Positions 1 through 5,368 of a DNA stretch of 5,521 bases are shown in pieces (position 1 is the first letter of the stretch; every line of letters starts with the position of its first letter). Source of the stretch: Actinomycetota bacterium (GTDB lineage Bacteria > Actinomycetota > Acidimicrobiia > Spongiisociales > UBA11373). The stretch lies in the NCBI GenBank assembly GCA_003486285.1, contig DNGH01000149.1:1-5521 (forward strand). The letters run 5' to 3'. The notes beneath the pieces were generated by a model. It saw only the letters and a list, made by a program, of their open reading frames with translations. It did no database searches and was not told where the DNA came from. A program made the position numbers and the translations under genes.

Positions 1-21
1 TCACCAGTCACCAGTCACCAG
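1..21. repeat. Three-copy 7-bp tandem repeat (TCACCAG)x3
   Basis: TCACCAG occurs three times head to tail, and a following T at 22 begins a fourth copy. The array touches the window edge and may continue leftwards. Read on the minus strand, each unit contains TGA. Because 7 is not a multiple of 3, the three TGA triplets (complement of 1-3, 8-10 and 15-17) fall in all three minus-strand frames. A second 7-bp array with the same property lies at 4234-4254. No gene in this window ends here, so its relation to any coding sequence depends on what lies to the left. Confidence 0.85.
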
Positions 22-226
22 TTCGCGAGCTAGCGCTGGACGGACGCAACCCCTATGGTGCTCCGTGGTCTCCATCATCTCCTGATGGGGCCACCTCCCG
101 AGCCGCGGTGCGCCGCGACCTGAGATGGGCCGCGACAACCCGACACACGAGGCAGTGCCGGTCGGCTGGTGGAGTTCTCGACCCGACAGGCGCGGCCAAC
201 CCCTGCCTGACGCGGTCCTAGTGATC

Positions 227-230
227 GAGG
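227..230 (+). promoter_or_regulatory. Ribosome binding site GAGG that decides the TTG start at 239
   Basis: GAGG lies 8 nt before the TTG at 239. The upstream in-frame alternatives, GTG at 221 and ATG at 125, have no comparable purine-rich site at a usable distance. The residues after this TTG (SNRRIAVVVG) also look like the normal beginning of a DUF4386-type protein: a short basic segment leading directly into the first membrane helix. Confidence 0.55.
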
Positions 231-238
231 TCCTTGCT

Positions 239-829
239 TTGTCAAACCGAAGAATCGCTGTTGTCGTCGGCCTGCTCTTTTTCACCCAACTGGTCACATT
301 CATGATTGGTAGTTCCTTGGTCCAGGCATATCTGGACGGCGAGACCGGCAGGACGTCCCTGAGCGTGGGTGTGCTGCTCGAGATGGTGTCGGGTATCGCG
401 GTCGTGGCGATAGGCGTCCTGATGTTCCGGGTTCTCAAGACGGTGGATGAGAAGTGGGCACTGGGGTACCCGGTCATGAGAGTGACCGAGTTCGCAGTCT
501 CTGCGATCCTCGCCGTCTACCTCCTGAGCCAACTCCAGGAGGTCCCGAATCATCTGCTGTGGGTGTACATCCCCACCGGTATCGGTGGTCTGATCCTGAA
601 CTACCTGCTGTTCGTGTCGCGACTGGTCCCGCGTCCCATCGCGGCTCTTGGCTTCGTCGGTTACGCGCTGCTCCTGCTGGGAGTGCCGCTCGACCTGATC
701 GGCGCCGTGGATCTGAGTTCTGGGGCCGGGCTCGCATTGCTGGCACCGGGTGGGCTGTTCGAGTTCATCGTGCTTCCGATCTGGCTGATCGCCAAGGGCT
801 TCCGCGCGCCGGTGGCGCAGATCGCCTGA
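239..829 (+). CDS. DUF4386-family multipass membrane protein
   Basis: A 196-residue integral membrane protein of unknown function. Six hydrophobic segments are visible at about residues 6-26, 42-64, 80-98, 105-126, 135-155 and 164-186. The order of features fits the DUF4386 family as I know it: a basic N-terminus running into helix 1, a loop after helix 2 (FRVLKTVDEKWA) like the 'lyrvlrpv' stretch, an R-x-x-E at the start of helix 3 (residues 81-84), and a C-terminal PGGLFEF...PIWLIAKGF block. The start is taken at TTG 239 because of the GAGG before it; GTG at 221 or ATG at 125 would add 6 or 38 residues that look non-conserved. No partner is encoded beside it. It converges on the CPBP protease gene, and the gap between them is filled by a repeat element. 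No enzymatic motif is seen and no function should be assigned. Family assignment is from pattern recall, not a search. Confidence 0.8.
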   Translation: MSNRRIAVVVGLLFFTQLVTFMIGSSLVQAYLDGETGRTSLSVGVLLEMVSGIAVVAIGVLMFRVLKTVDEKWALGYPVMRVTEFAVSAILAVYLLSQLQEVPNHLLWVYIPTGIGGLILNYLLFVSRLVPRPIAALGFVGYALLLLGVPLDLIGAVDLSSGAGLALLAPGGLFEFIVLPIWLIAKGFRAPVAQIA

Positions 830-841
830 CCAGACGCGAGC

Positions 842-892
842 GGCCGGAGGGGGGTTTCCCATCTACCGCGAGGTGGGAAACCCCCCTCGGCC
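842..892. repeat. Large imperfect inverted repeat (hairpin) at the head of the repeat element
   Basis: The left arm (842-861, centred on GGGGGGTTTCCCA) is the reverse complement of the right arm (874-892, TGGGAAACCCCCCTCGGCC) except for one bulged base. The stem can extend inwards through 862-864 with 871-873, leaving a six-base loop ACCGCG. The left arm is thus an inverted partial copy of the first part of the tandem unit that follows. It begins 12 nt after the stop of the DUF4386 gene. The hairpin could stop or protect transcripts of either convergent gene, but there is no T run after it on either strand, so it is not a canonical intrinsic terminator. Confidence 0.8.
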
Positions 893-981
893 CTTTGGGC
901 CACTCCCCCCTTCGGGGGGAGAAAAGAGGTGGGAAACCCCCTCGGCCCTTCGGGCCACTCCCCCCTTCGGGGGGAGAAAAG
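871..981. repeat. Two-copy tandem repeat of about 56 bp with internal palindromes (REP-like)
   Basis: Unit 1 (871-926, 56 bp) and unit 2 (927-981, 55 bp) differ only by one C in a C run and a T/C change in a hairpin loop. Each unit starts AGGTGGGAAACC and ends GGGGGGAGAAAAG. Inside each are two perfect hairpins: GGCCC-TTT-GGGCC (889-901) or GGCCC-TTC-GGGCC (944-956), and CTCCCCCC-TTC-GGGGGGAG (903-921 and 958-976). The second unit stops one base before the stop codon of the minus-strand CPBP gene. The composition and hairpins are like REP-type dispersed intergenic repeats, so other copies in the same genome are expected. It may act as a bidirectional transcription barrier between the convergent genes. 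Confidence 0.88.
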
Positions 982-1653
982 TCACGCCATCGTCCACGCT
1001 ACGGCGAACGCCACCGAGTTGACGATGGCGTGCAACAGGATCGGCGCGGCCAACCCCCAGCGGTCGCGGATCCAGGAGAACCCGAGACCGACCAGCGCGG
1101 TCCCGGCCACACCACCCGCGATCACGAGGCCGCCTGAGAAGCCCGCTACCCCGGCATTCGCGGCGGCGACGGACGCCGTGGGAATGACGTGCCACAGGCC
1201 GAACAACGCCGCGGCGAGCAGGTTGGCCCGGAGTGGTGTCGTCGAGCGACGGCCCAACGCAGGTAGCACGCCGCGAAACGCCACCTCTTCGAAGAGGGCA
1301 GTCCCGATCGGGATCCGTACCAGGGTGTGGAACAGCAGGCCGACGGTTCCGACTCCAAGCACCCGCGCATCGGCGAACAGGTCAGCCGCAAACGGAACCA
1401 GCGCGGCCACTGCGATTCCCGCGCCAACGACCGATCCCGCAGTCATACCTGCGACCACACCTCCCCGCAGCCACGACCGCGGCCCCGAGATATCCGCTGT
1501 ATCGACACCGGACCGCAGCGCCGGCCACACCACGAGCGCCCCGATGACCAGGTTGGCCGGAACGTAGGACCATTGCGGCAACCACAGGTTGCCGACGACG
1601 TTGTGAGCGGCGAGGACGGCAACGACGGTCCAGAGCGGGGCGCGCTGGCTCAC
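982..1653 (-). CDS. CPBP-family intramembrane metalloprotease (CAAX protease/Abi-like)
   Basis: A 223-residue membrane protein with all three hallmark motifs of the CPBP (Rce1/Abi) family: EExxxR at residues 122-127 (EEVAFR), FxxxH at 151-155 (FGLWH) and HxxxN at 208-212 (HAIVN). The glutamates and histidines are the residues the family uses for catalysis. Hydrophobic segments surround them from about residue 7 to the C-terminus. In bacteria these proteins are linked to processing of membrane-associated peptides, bacteriocin self-immunity or regulated proteolysis; the substrate here cannot be told. The start is GTG at 1653: it is 6 nt after a TACCCT box, and translation from ATG 1803 would run through the start of the divergent ABC ATPase gene. 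No Shine-Dalgarno sequence is seen, which fits a leaderless message. The stop abuts the repeat element. A functional tie to the divergently transcribed exporter is possible but unproven. Confidence 0.9.
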   Translation of the reverse strand: MSQRAPLWTVVAVLAAHNVVGNLWLPQWSYVPANLVIGALVVWPALRSGVDTADISGPRSWLRGGVVAGMTAGSVVGAGIAVAALVPFAADLFADARVLGVGTVGLLFHTLVRIPIGTALFEEVAFRGVLPALGRRSTTPLRANLLAAALFGLWHVIPTASVAAANAGVAGFSGGLVIAGGVAGTALVGLGFSWIRDRWGLAAPILLHAIVNSVAFAVAWTMA

Positions 1654-1659
1654 CCGGTC

Positions 1660-1665
1660 AGGGTA
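1660..1665 (-). promoter_or_regulatory. Probable leaderless -10 box (TACCCT) for the CPBP gene
   Basis: On the minus strand TACCCT fits the actinobacterial -10 pattern TANNNT and ends 6 nt before the GTG at 1653, the spacing expected if transcription starts at the start codon. No convincing -35 element is visible, and no ribosome binding site precedes the GTG. Confidence 0.5.
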
Positions 1666-1726
1666 CCGAGCGCCTTGAGACCCCCGACCGAGACACGCTG
1701 AGGGCACTCGAACAGCCGACACCAGG

Positions 1727-1732
1727 TAACTT
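1727..1732 (+). promoter_or_regulatory. Probable leaderless -10 box (TAACTT) for the ABC exporter operon
   Basis: TAACTT fits TANNNT and ends 7 nt before the GTG at 1740. The bases between (CCCCACC) contain no Shine-Dalgarno sequence, so a leaderless transcript starting at or next to the GTG is the simplest reading. The -35 region is weak. Confidence 0.55.
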
Positions 1733-1739
1733 CCCCACC

Positions 1740-2687
1740 GTGAACGCCGTCGAGGTCTCTTCGCTGCGCCGGGAGTTCCCGGGCAAGACGCGCCGCTCGG
1801 CACCGGTGGTCGCCCTCGCCGATGTCGACCTCGTCATCGAGTCGGGTGAGATCCACGGCCTGCTTGGGCCCAACGGAGCGGGGAAGACCACGTTGGTCAA
1901 GGTGCTGTCCACCATCCTCATCCCCACCTCCGGCACGGCGCGGGTGCTGGGCAAGGACGTGGTCGCAGAGGCCGAGGCGGTGCGCACCACCATCGGCCTG
2001 GTCTTCGGTGGTGACCGCGGCCTCTACGCCCGCCTGACCGGACGCCAGAACCTCGAGTATTGGGCGGCCCTGTACCGGGTGCCCGCCCGCCAGGTGACGG
2101 CGACGGTGAACGACCTCTTGGATCGAGTCGGGCTGGGAGGGCGTGCCGACGACCGGGTCGAGACCTATTCGCGCGGGATGAAGCAGCGCCTCCACCTGGC
2201 CCGGGGATTGGTGGCGGCGCCCCGGGTGCTCTTCCTCGACGAACCCACCATCGGACTCGACCCGATGGCATCGCTCGACTTCCGCCGCCTCGTCACCGAG
2301 TTGCGCGCCGCGGGAACCACGATCCTGCTCACCACCCACGACATGGCCGAGGCCGAGGCGGTGTGCGATCGGGTGTCGCTGATCGATCACGGCCGGATCC
2401 TGGCCACCGAGCGCCCCGCCACTCTCGGCACGTGGCTCGCCGCGTTCGGATGGGTGGAGGGTCAGCACGTCCCGGCCGAGGTGGCGCACCGATTGGCAGG
2501 GATCGCCGGCGCCGCGGCCGAGTCCCGTCCCGACGAGTGGCTGCGCTTCCTCCCCAGCACCGAGTCCGCCCGCGCCGACATCCTGCGGGAATTGGTCGCG
2601 GCGGGTGTCACGGCGGTACGCACTGGATTCCCCTCGCTGGAGGAGGTCTACGTCCGCCTGGTCGGCGACCGGGGCATGGACCTGTGA
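1740..2687 (+). CDS. ABC-2 type exporter, ATP-binding subunit (NatA/DrrA-like)
   Basis: A 315-residue cytoplasmic ATPase that would power the two permeases encoded directly downstream. Visible motifs: Walker A GPNGAGKTT (43-51), ABC signature YSRGMKQ (143-149, the form common in NatA/DrrA exporters rather than LSGGQ), Walker B with catalytic glutamate VLFLDE (163-168), D-loop GLD (172-174) and H-loop histidine 200 in TTHDMAEAE. The Q-loop region reads VFGGDRGLY (88-96) and has no glutamine, as also happens in some NatA-type subunits. The C-terminal extension ends in PSLEEVYVRLVG, typical of drug and polysaccharide exporter ATPases of this class. The start is GTG 1740, chosen because the -10 box TAACTT sits just before it and the sequence upstream lacks a ribosome binding site. 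Its TGA overlaps the GTG of the next gene. The exported substrate cannot be predicted from sequence. Confidence 0.93.
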   Translation: MNAVEVSSLRREFPGKTRRSAPVVALADVDLVIESGEIHGLLGPNGAGKTTLVKVLSTILIPTSGTARVLGKDVVAEAEAVRTTIGLVFGGDRGLYARLTGRQNLEYWAALYRVPARQVTATVNDLLDRVGLGGRADDRVETYSRGMKQRLHLARGLVAAPRVLFLDEPTIGLDPMASLDFRRLVTELRAAGTTILLTTHDMAEAEAVCDRVSLIDHGRILATERPATLGTWLAAFGWVEGQHVPAEVAHRLAGIAGAAAESRPDEWLRFLPSTESARADILRELVAAGVTAVRTGFPSLEEVYVRLVGDRGMDL

Positions 2688-3451
2688 GCGCGGCGATCAC
2701 CGCCTTCCGGATGCAGCTGCGCCTGGCGCTGCGCACCCCGAACTTCTGGATGGCCCAGTCGACCGCGCCGCCGCAGACCCTGCTGTTCCTCTCCGTGATC
2801 GACGCCTTCGACCGCCCCGATCTGGTCAGTCACGCCCTGCTGGCTCCGATGCTGATCAGCATGTGGGGTACCGCGGTGTGGACCGGCGGGAGTGTGGTGC
2901 GCGACGATCGCTGGACCGGCCGGTTGGAGTTGCACGTCGCCTCCCCCACCCCCTACGGGATCGTGGTGACCGCCCGGGTCGGCGCCGTGGTCCTGCTGTC
3001 GCTGCTCACCGTGCCGATCACACTCCTGACGGCATGGGCCACCTACGGGATCACGATCTCGGTGGCCCACCCCTGGCTACTCGTGACGGTGCTCGCCGCC
3101 ACTGCTCTGGCGATCACCGCCACCGGGATCATCTTCACGAGCATGACGATCCTCAGCCGGGTGGGGAACACCTTCCAGAACTCCGCCTCGTATCCCCTGC
3201 TGCTCCTCGGCGGCGCCTTCGTGCCCCTGGCGCTGCTCCCGGGATGGATCCAGCCTCTGGGACGGTTGGTGTTTCTCTCCTGGAGTTCAGACCTGCTGCG
3301 TGACAGCGTCACCGCACCCGTCGTGGCCCGCTGGCCGGGCCGCCTCGGCATGGTCGTCCTGCTCGGAGCCATCGGGTTCTACGCCGGGCACCGTCTGATC
3401 CGGGTGATCATGAGGAGGGTGGCCGTGACCGGCACCCTGTCGTCGCCATGA
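2684..3451 (+). CDS. ABC-2 type transporter permease, first subunit
   Basis: A 255-residue membrane protein with about six hydrophobic segments (residues 24-42, 50-70, 92-118, 127-153, 167-187 and 220-238). After the second segment it carries RDDRWTGRLELHVASPTP (72-90), which matches the charged cytoplasmic loop of ABC-2 permeases (usual form E-R-x-x-G-T-L-E-x-L-x-x-S/A-P) that contacts the ATPase. The GTG start at 2684 overlaps the ATPase stop in a GTGA arrangement, so translation is probably coupled; a GGGG at 2671-2674 may add a weak ribosome binding site. Its stop in turn overlaps the ATG of the next permease. It most likely pairs with that second permease to form a heterodimeric channel driven by the upstream ATPase. 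Substrate unknown. Confidence 0.9.
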   Translation: MSAAITAFRMQLRLALRTPNFWMAQSTAPPQTLLFLSVIDAFDRPDLVSHALLAPMLISMWGTAVWTGGSVVRDDRWTGRLELHVASPTPYGIVVTARVGAVVLLSLLTVPITLLTAWATYGITISVAHPWLLVTVLAATALAITATGIIFTSMTILSRVGNTFQNSASYPLLLLGGAFVPLALLPGWIQPLGRLVFLSWSSDLLRDSVTAPVVARWPGRLGMVVLLGAIGFYAGHRLIRVIMRRVAVTGTLSSP

Positions 3452-4233
3452 CCACCATGGCGCGGACTGCGCGACTCTCTGCCCGGGTCGGGTTCGAGGA
3501 GACCAAGGCCGCCTACTCCTGGCGCACCTGGCTGTTCGGGTGGATGGTCCGGGTCGCCGCCCAGATCCTGTTCTTCACCGCGATCGGCCTGCTCATCGAA
3601 AGCGACGACCTGGTCGCCTTCGCCTTCATCGGAAACATCTGTGCCATGACTGCCATCTCGACCCTGGCAGCCGGTCCCGACACCGCCTGGGAACGCAGCC
3701 TGGGCACCCTGCCACTGCTGGTCGCCGCCCCGGGCTCGATGCTCCCGGTGTTCGCCGGACGTTGCGCCTTCCACGTGGTCCAGGGAGTCGGGGAGGGCCT
3801 CGTCGTGTTCGCCGCCCTCTCCTCATTCATCTCGATACCCGAGCAGTGGTGGTGGATGCCCGTGGCCCTGGTCGTGATCGCGCTCGGTTCCTACGGGCTC
3901 GGGATCGCACTGGCCGCCTTCTCGATCCGACGCCCTCGCATGGGCAACCTGGTGTTCAACTTCGTGTTCTTCCTGATGGTCGCCATCGGTGGCGTCAACG
4001 TGTCCACCGAAGTCTTCCCGGGCTGGGTGCAGGCGATCGCCGGGTTCCTCCCCCTCCACCACGGTCTGCTCGGCGTGCGGCTACTGCTCGAGAGCGGATG
4101 GTCCGGTGAAGTAGCGAGTCAGTTGGCCGGGGAGCTCGCCATCGGCGCCGCCTGGCTGGCCATGGGCATGGTCGGCTTCAAGGTGTTCGTGGAACGCAGC
4201 CGAAGGGATGGGACGATCGATCTGGAGGAGTAG
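3448..4233 (+). CDS. ABC-2 type transporter permease, second subunit
   Basis: A 261-residue membrane protein with about six hydrophobic segments (residues 29-50, 56-76, 104-127, 135-158, 166-186 and 228-247). Residues 79-95, TAWERSLGTLPLLVAAP, are a better match to the ABC-2 cytoplasmic loop consensus than the corresponding loop of the first permease. The ATG at 3448 overlaps the previous stop (ATGA), with no clear Shine-Dalgarno sequence, so translation by reinitiation is likely; ATG at 3457 is a less likely alternative three codons in. The C-terminus is charged (VERSRRDGTIDLEE) and cytoplasmic. The two permeases are similar in size and topology but clearly different in sequence, which fits an obligate heterodimer. 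The stop codon TAG directly adjoins a 7-bp repeat array. Confidence 0.9.
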   Translation: MTTMARTARLSARVGFEETKAAYSWRTWLFGWMVRVAAQILFFTAIGLLIESDDLVAFAFIGNICAMTAISTLAAGPDTAWERSLGTLPLLVAAPGSMLPVFAGRCAFHVVQGVGEGLVVFAALSSFISIPEQWWWMPVALVVIALGSYGLGIALAAFSIRRPRMGNLVFNFVFFLMVAIGGVNVSTEVFPGWVQAIAGFLPLHHGLLGVRLLLESGWSGEVASQLAGELAIGAAWLAMGMVGFKVFVERSRRDGTIDLEE

Positions 4234-4254
4234 CGGTCAGCGGTCAGCGGTCAG
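4234..4254. repeat. Three-copy 7-bp tandem repeat (CGGTCAG)x3 between convergent genes
   Basis: CGGTCAG is repeated at 4234-4240, 4241-4247 and 4248-4254, starting on the base after the TAG of the second permease. On the minus strand the three copies place TGA in all three frames (complement of 4237-4239, 4244-4246 and 4251-4253). The copy at 4244-4246 is in frame with the minus-strand B12-binding regulator, whose own stop is 14 nt upstream of the array on that strand, so it would be a back-up stop. The unit is related to, but not the same as, the array at 1-21. Confidence 0.88.
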
Positions 4255-4267
4255 CCAGAGCGGCGAC

Positions 4268-5089
4268 CTAGGCCGACAGCTCCTCCAGCGCAACCACTCC
4301 CCCTGGTCCATCCGTGGCCCAGGCGTCGGCGTCGAAACGCAGCGCCGCCTCGGGGGTGACCGCGCCGCCTCCCAGAAGCACCGGTCCGAGTTCGGCAAAG
4401 CGCAGGGAACGGATCAGATCATGGGCGGCACGCAACGACGACTCGGTGGTGACGCTGATCCCGATGGCCGCGACAGGCATGGTCTGGCGCACCGAGTTGA
4501 CGAAGTCGGCAACGGGAAGATCGCAACCCAGCTCGAGCACCTCCCACCCGGCGCCACGAAAGTGGTCGGCGGCCATGCTCACCGGAAGGGCATGACGCTC
4601 CCCGGGCGGAGTGCCGATGACGACGCGGCCCCGGGGCCGGCCACGGCGAATGAAGCGCGGGCCGAGTCGCCCCAACAGCCTGGCGGCGGTCGTGCTGGCG
4701 CGATGCTCCTCGTCGATCGTCACCGCCCCGCGCGCCCAGCCATCGCCGATGTCGCGCAGCGCCGGAGCGAGAAGTCGTTCGTATACGGCGGCCGGGTCGA
4801 GCCCGGAGCTCATCGCGGCTTCGATCACACCCCAGGCTCCCGAGTGGTCCCCGCTGATCATTCGGGCCCCGAGGCGATCCGCCCAGGGGGCGGGTTCCCC
4901 CGGAGCCGGGCCGGCGAGGAACACCTCGAGATCGGAGGCCAGCACCCGCCACTCCGCCCCGACCTTGGTCGCGGCGAGACGCCCGTGGCGAACGTACTTG
5001 TAGGCGGTCATGTAGTGAACGCCCAGCCGATCGGCGCACTCCCGCAGCGACAGCGTCAGCGTCTCCGCAGTGACGGGAGTGCGGGCCAT
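4268..5089 (-). CDS. Cobalamin-binding helix-turn-helix regulator, CarH-like candidate photoreceptor
   Basis: A 273-residue predicted transcription factor. Residues about 11-58 form an excisionase/MerR-type DNA-binding domain (SLRECADRLGVHYMTAYKYV, then an R-V-x-x-x-D-L-E-x-F-L end). Residues about 66-146 resemble the helical B12-binding-2 cap domain and contain W118 followed after nine residues by E128-H129. This W-x9-E-H pattern marks CarH proteins, where these residues surround the adenosyl group of adenosylcobalamin. Residues about 154-262 are a B12-binding Rossmann domain with H166 (ERHALP) at the place of the lower axial ligand, S212 in GISVT and a GGG at 240-242. CarH represses in the dark as a B12-bound tetramer and releases DNA in light; that mode is inferred here. 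The ATG at 5089 overlaps the stop of the upstream small gene (TAATG) with no Shine-Dalgarno sequence, pointing to translational coupling. Extension to GTG/ATG codons inside the upstream gene is unlikely. It could instead sense B12 without light. Confidence 0.87.
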   Translation of the reverse strand: MARTPVTAETLTLSLRECADRLGVHYMTAYKYVRHGRLAATKVGAEWRVLASDLEVFLAGPAPGEPAPWADRLGARMISGDHSGAWGVIEAAMSSGLDPAAVYERLLAPALRDIGDGWARGAVTIDEEHRASTTAARLLGRLGPRFIRRGRPRGRVVIGTPPGERHALPVSMAADHFRGAGWEVLELGCDLPVADFVNSVRQTMPVAAIGISVTTESSLRAAHDLIRSLRFAELGPVLLGGGAVTPEAALRFDADAWATDGPGGVVALEELSA

Positions 5090-5283
5090 TACGAGTTGCG
5101 GGAGGCGTACTCGGTCGTGAACTCGCCACGCATGCGCCGATACTTGGTCGGGGCATGGGCGAAGCAGAAGGTCTCCCGGTTGTACCGGCTGAGACGGGTT
5201 TCGCACCGCTTCTCGGCGCACACCCGCTCACCGCCGTAGGTCTTGGGCCTGCGGCGGGCGCGACCGGCCGAGGTGGCACGCAT
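5089..5283 (-). CDS. Small cysteine/histidine (zinc-ribbon-like) protein, first gene of the regulator operon
   Basis: A 64-residue basic protein. After an arginine-rich N-terminus (RARRRPK, residues 8-14) comes YGGERVC, then cysteines 22 and 27, LSRYN (31-35), C40 and H43. The C-x4-C-x12-C-x2-H set could bind one zinc ion. I recall small actinobacterial proteins with the same C..LSxYN..C..H layout, but no established function. The start is ATG 5283, with AGGA four bases before it and with the mirrored upstream motif ending exactly 40 nt away. GTG 5295 (GGGAG six bases before it, 68 residues) is a real alternative; TTG 5361 would read through the palindromic control region and is unlikely. Its TAA overlaps the ATG of the CarH-like regulator, so the two are almost certainly one transcription and translation unit. 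It may be a co-regulator or a nucleic-acid-binding accessory; this is inference. Confidence 0.75.
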   Translation of the reverse strand: MRATSAGRARRRPKTYGGERVCAEKRCETRLSRYNRETFCFAHAPTKYRRMRGEFTTEYASRNS

Positions 5284-5323
5284 CGTGTCCTGCACTCTCA
5301 ACTCCCTGTTCGGGTTGGTGGGC

Positions 5324-5346
5324 GCCTCCCGGTACCGGGAATATTC
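5324..5346 (-). promoter_or_regulatory. Composite motif copy 1 (candidate operator/promoter of the regulator operon)
   Basis: Read on the minus strand: GAATATTCCCGG (5346 to 5335), a 4-nt gap TACC, then GGGAGGC (5330 to 5324). It ends 40 nt before the ATG at 5283. The same two blocks occur in mirror orientation at 5432-5456. This copy includes a perfect 14-bp palindrome. It could be a binding site for the CarH-like protein or an unusual promoter; no standard -10/-35 pair is seen nearby. Confidence 0.5.
5327..5340. repeat. Perfect 14-bp palindrome TCCCGGTACCGGGA
   Basis: The sequence equals its own reverse complement over 14 bases and is followed directly by a second overlapping palindrome, GAATATTC (5339-5346). 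It lies 43 nt upstream of the small protein's ATG. Both sit inside motif copy 1. The symmetry suits a site for a dimeric or tetrameric DNA-binding protein. Confidence 0.8.
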
Positions 5347-5351
5347 ACCCC

Positions 5352-5368
5352 CCGCCGACAACCGGCGG
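5352..5368. repeat. Short inverted repeat CCGCCG-ACAAC-CGGCGG
   Basis: Six-base perfect arms flank a five-base loop. It lies between the two mirrored motif copies. It could be an operator half-site pair or a small hairpin, but such GC-rich stems arise easily by chance in DNA of this composition. Confidence 0.35.

Noticed and set aside
54..59. TATGGT as a -10 box for the DUF4386 gene
   Set aside because: It fits TANNNT, but it is about 180 nt from the start codon and has no partner -35 element; too weak to annotate.
1..477. Long minus-strand open frame opposite the DUF4386 gene
   Set aside because: It is the mirror of a well-supported membrane protein gene, has a low-complexity composition without a recognisable domain, and ends within the heptamer array.
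842..981. Intrinsic terminator of the classical type
   Set aside because: The hairpins are strong, but no T run follows them in either direction; the A4 and T4 stretches lie on the wrong side of the CTCCCCCC hairpins.
842..981. CRISPR array
   Set aside because: The repeat units are directly adjacent without unique spacers, and only two full copies exist.
1654..1803. N-terminal extension of the CPBP protease to ATG 1803
   Set aside because: The extra 50 residues are polar and arginine-rich, overlap the start of the divergent ATPase gene, and would cross both -10 boxes.
5090..5221. N-terminal extension of the B12 regulator
   Set aside because: It would lie entirely inside the small cysteine protein gene in another frame; the helix-turn-helix begins shortly after the ATG at 5089, and the TAATG overlap is a normal operon junction.
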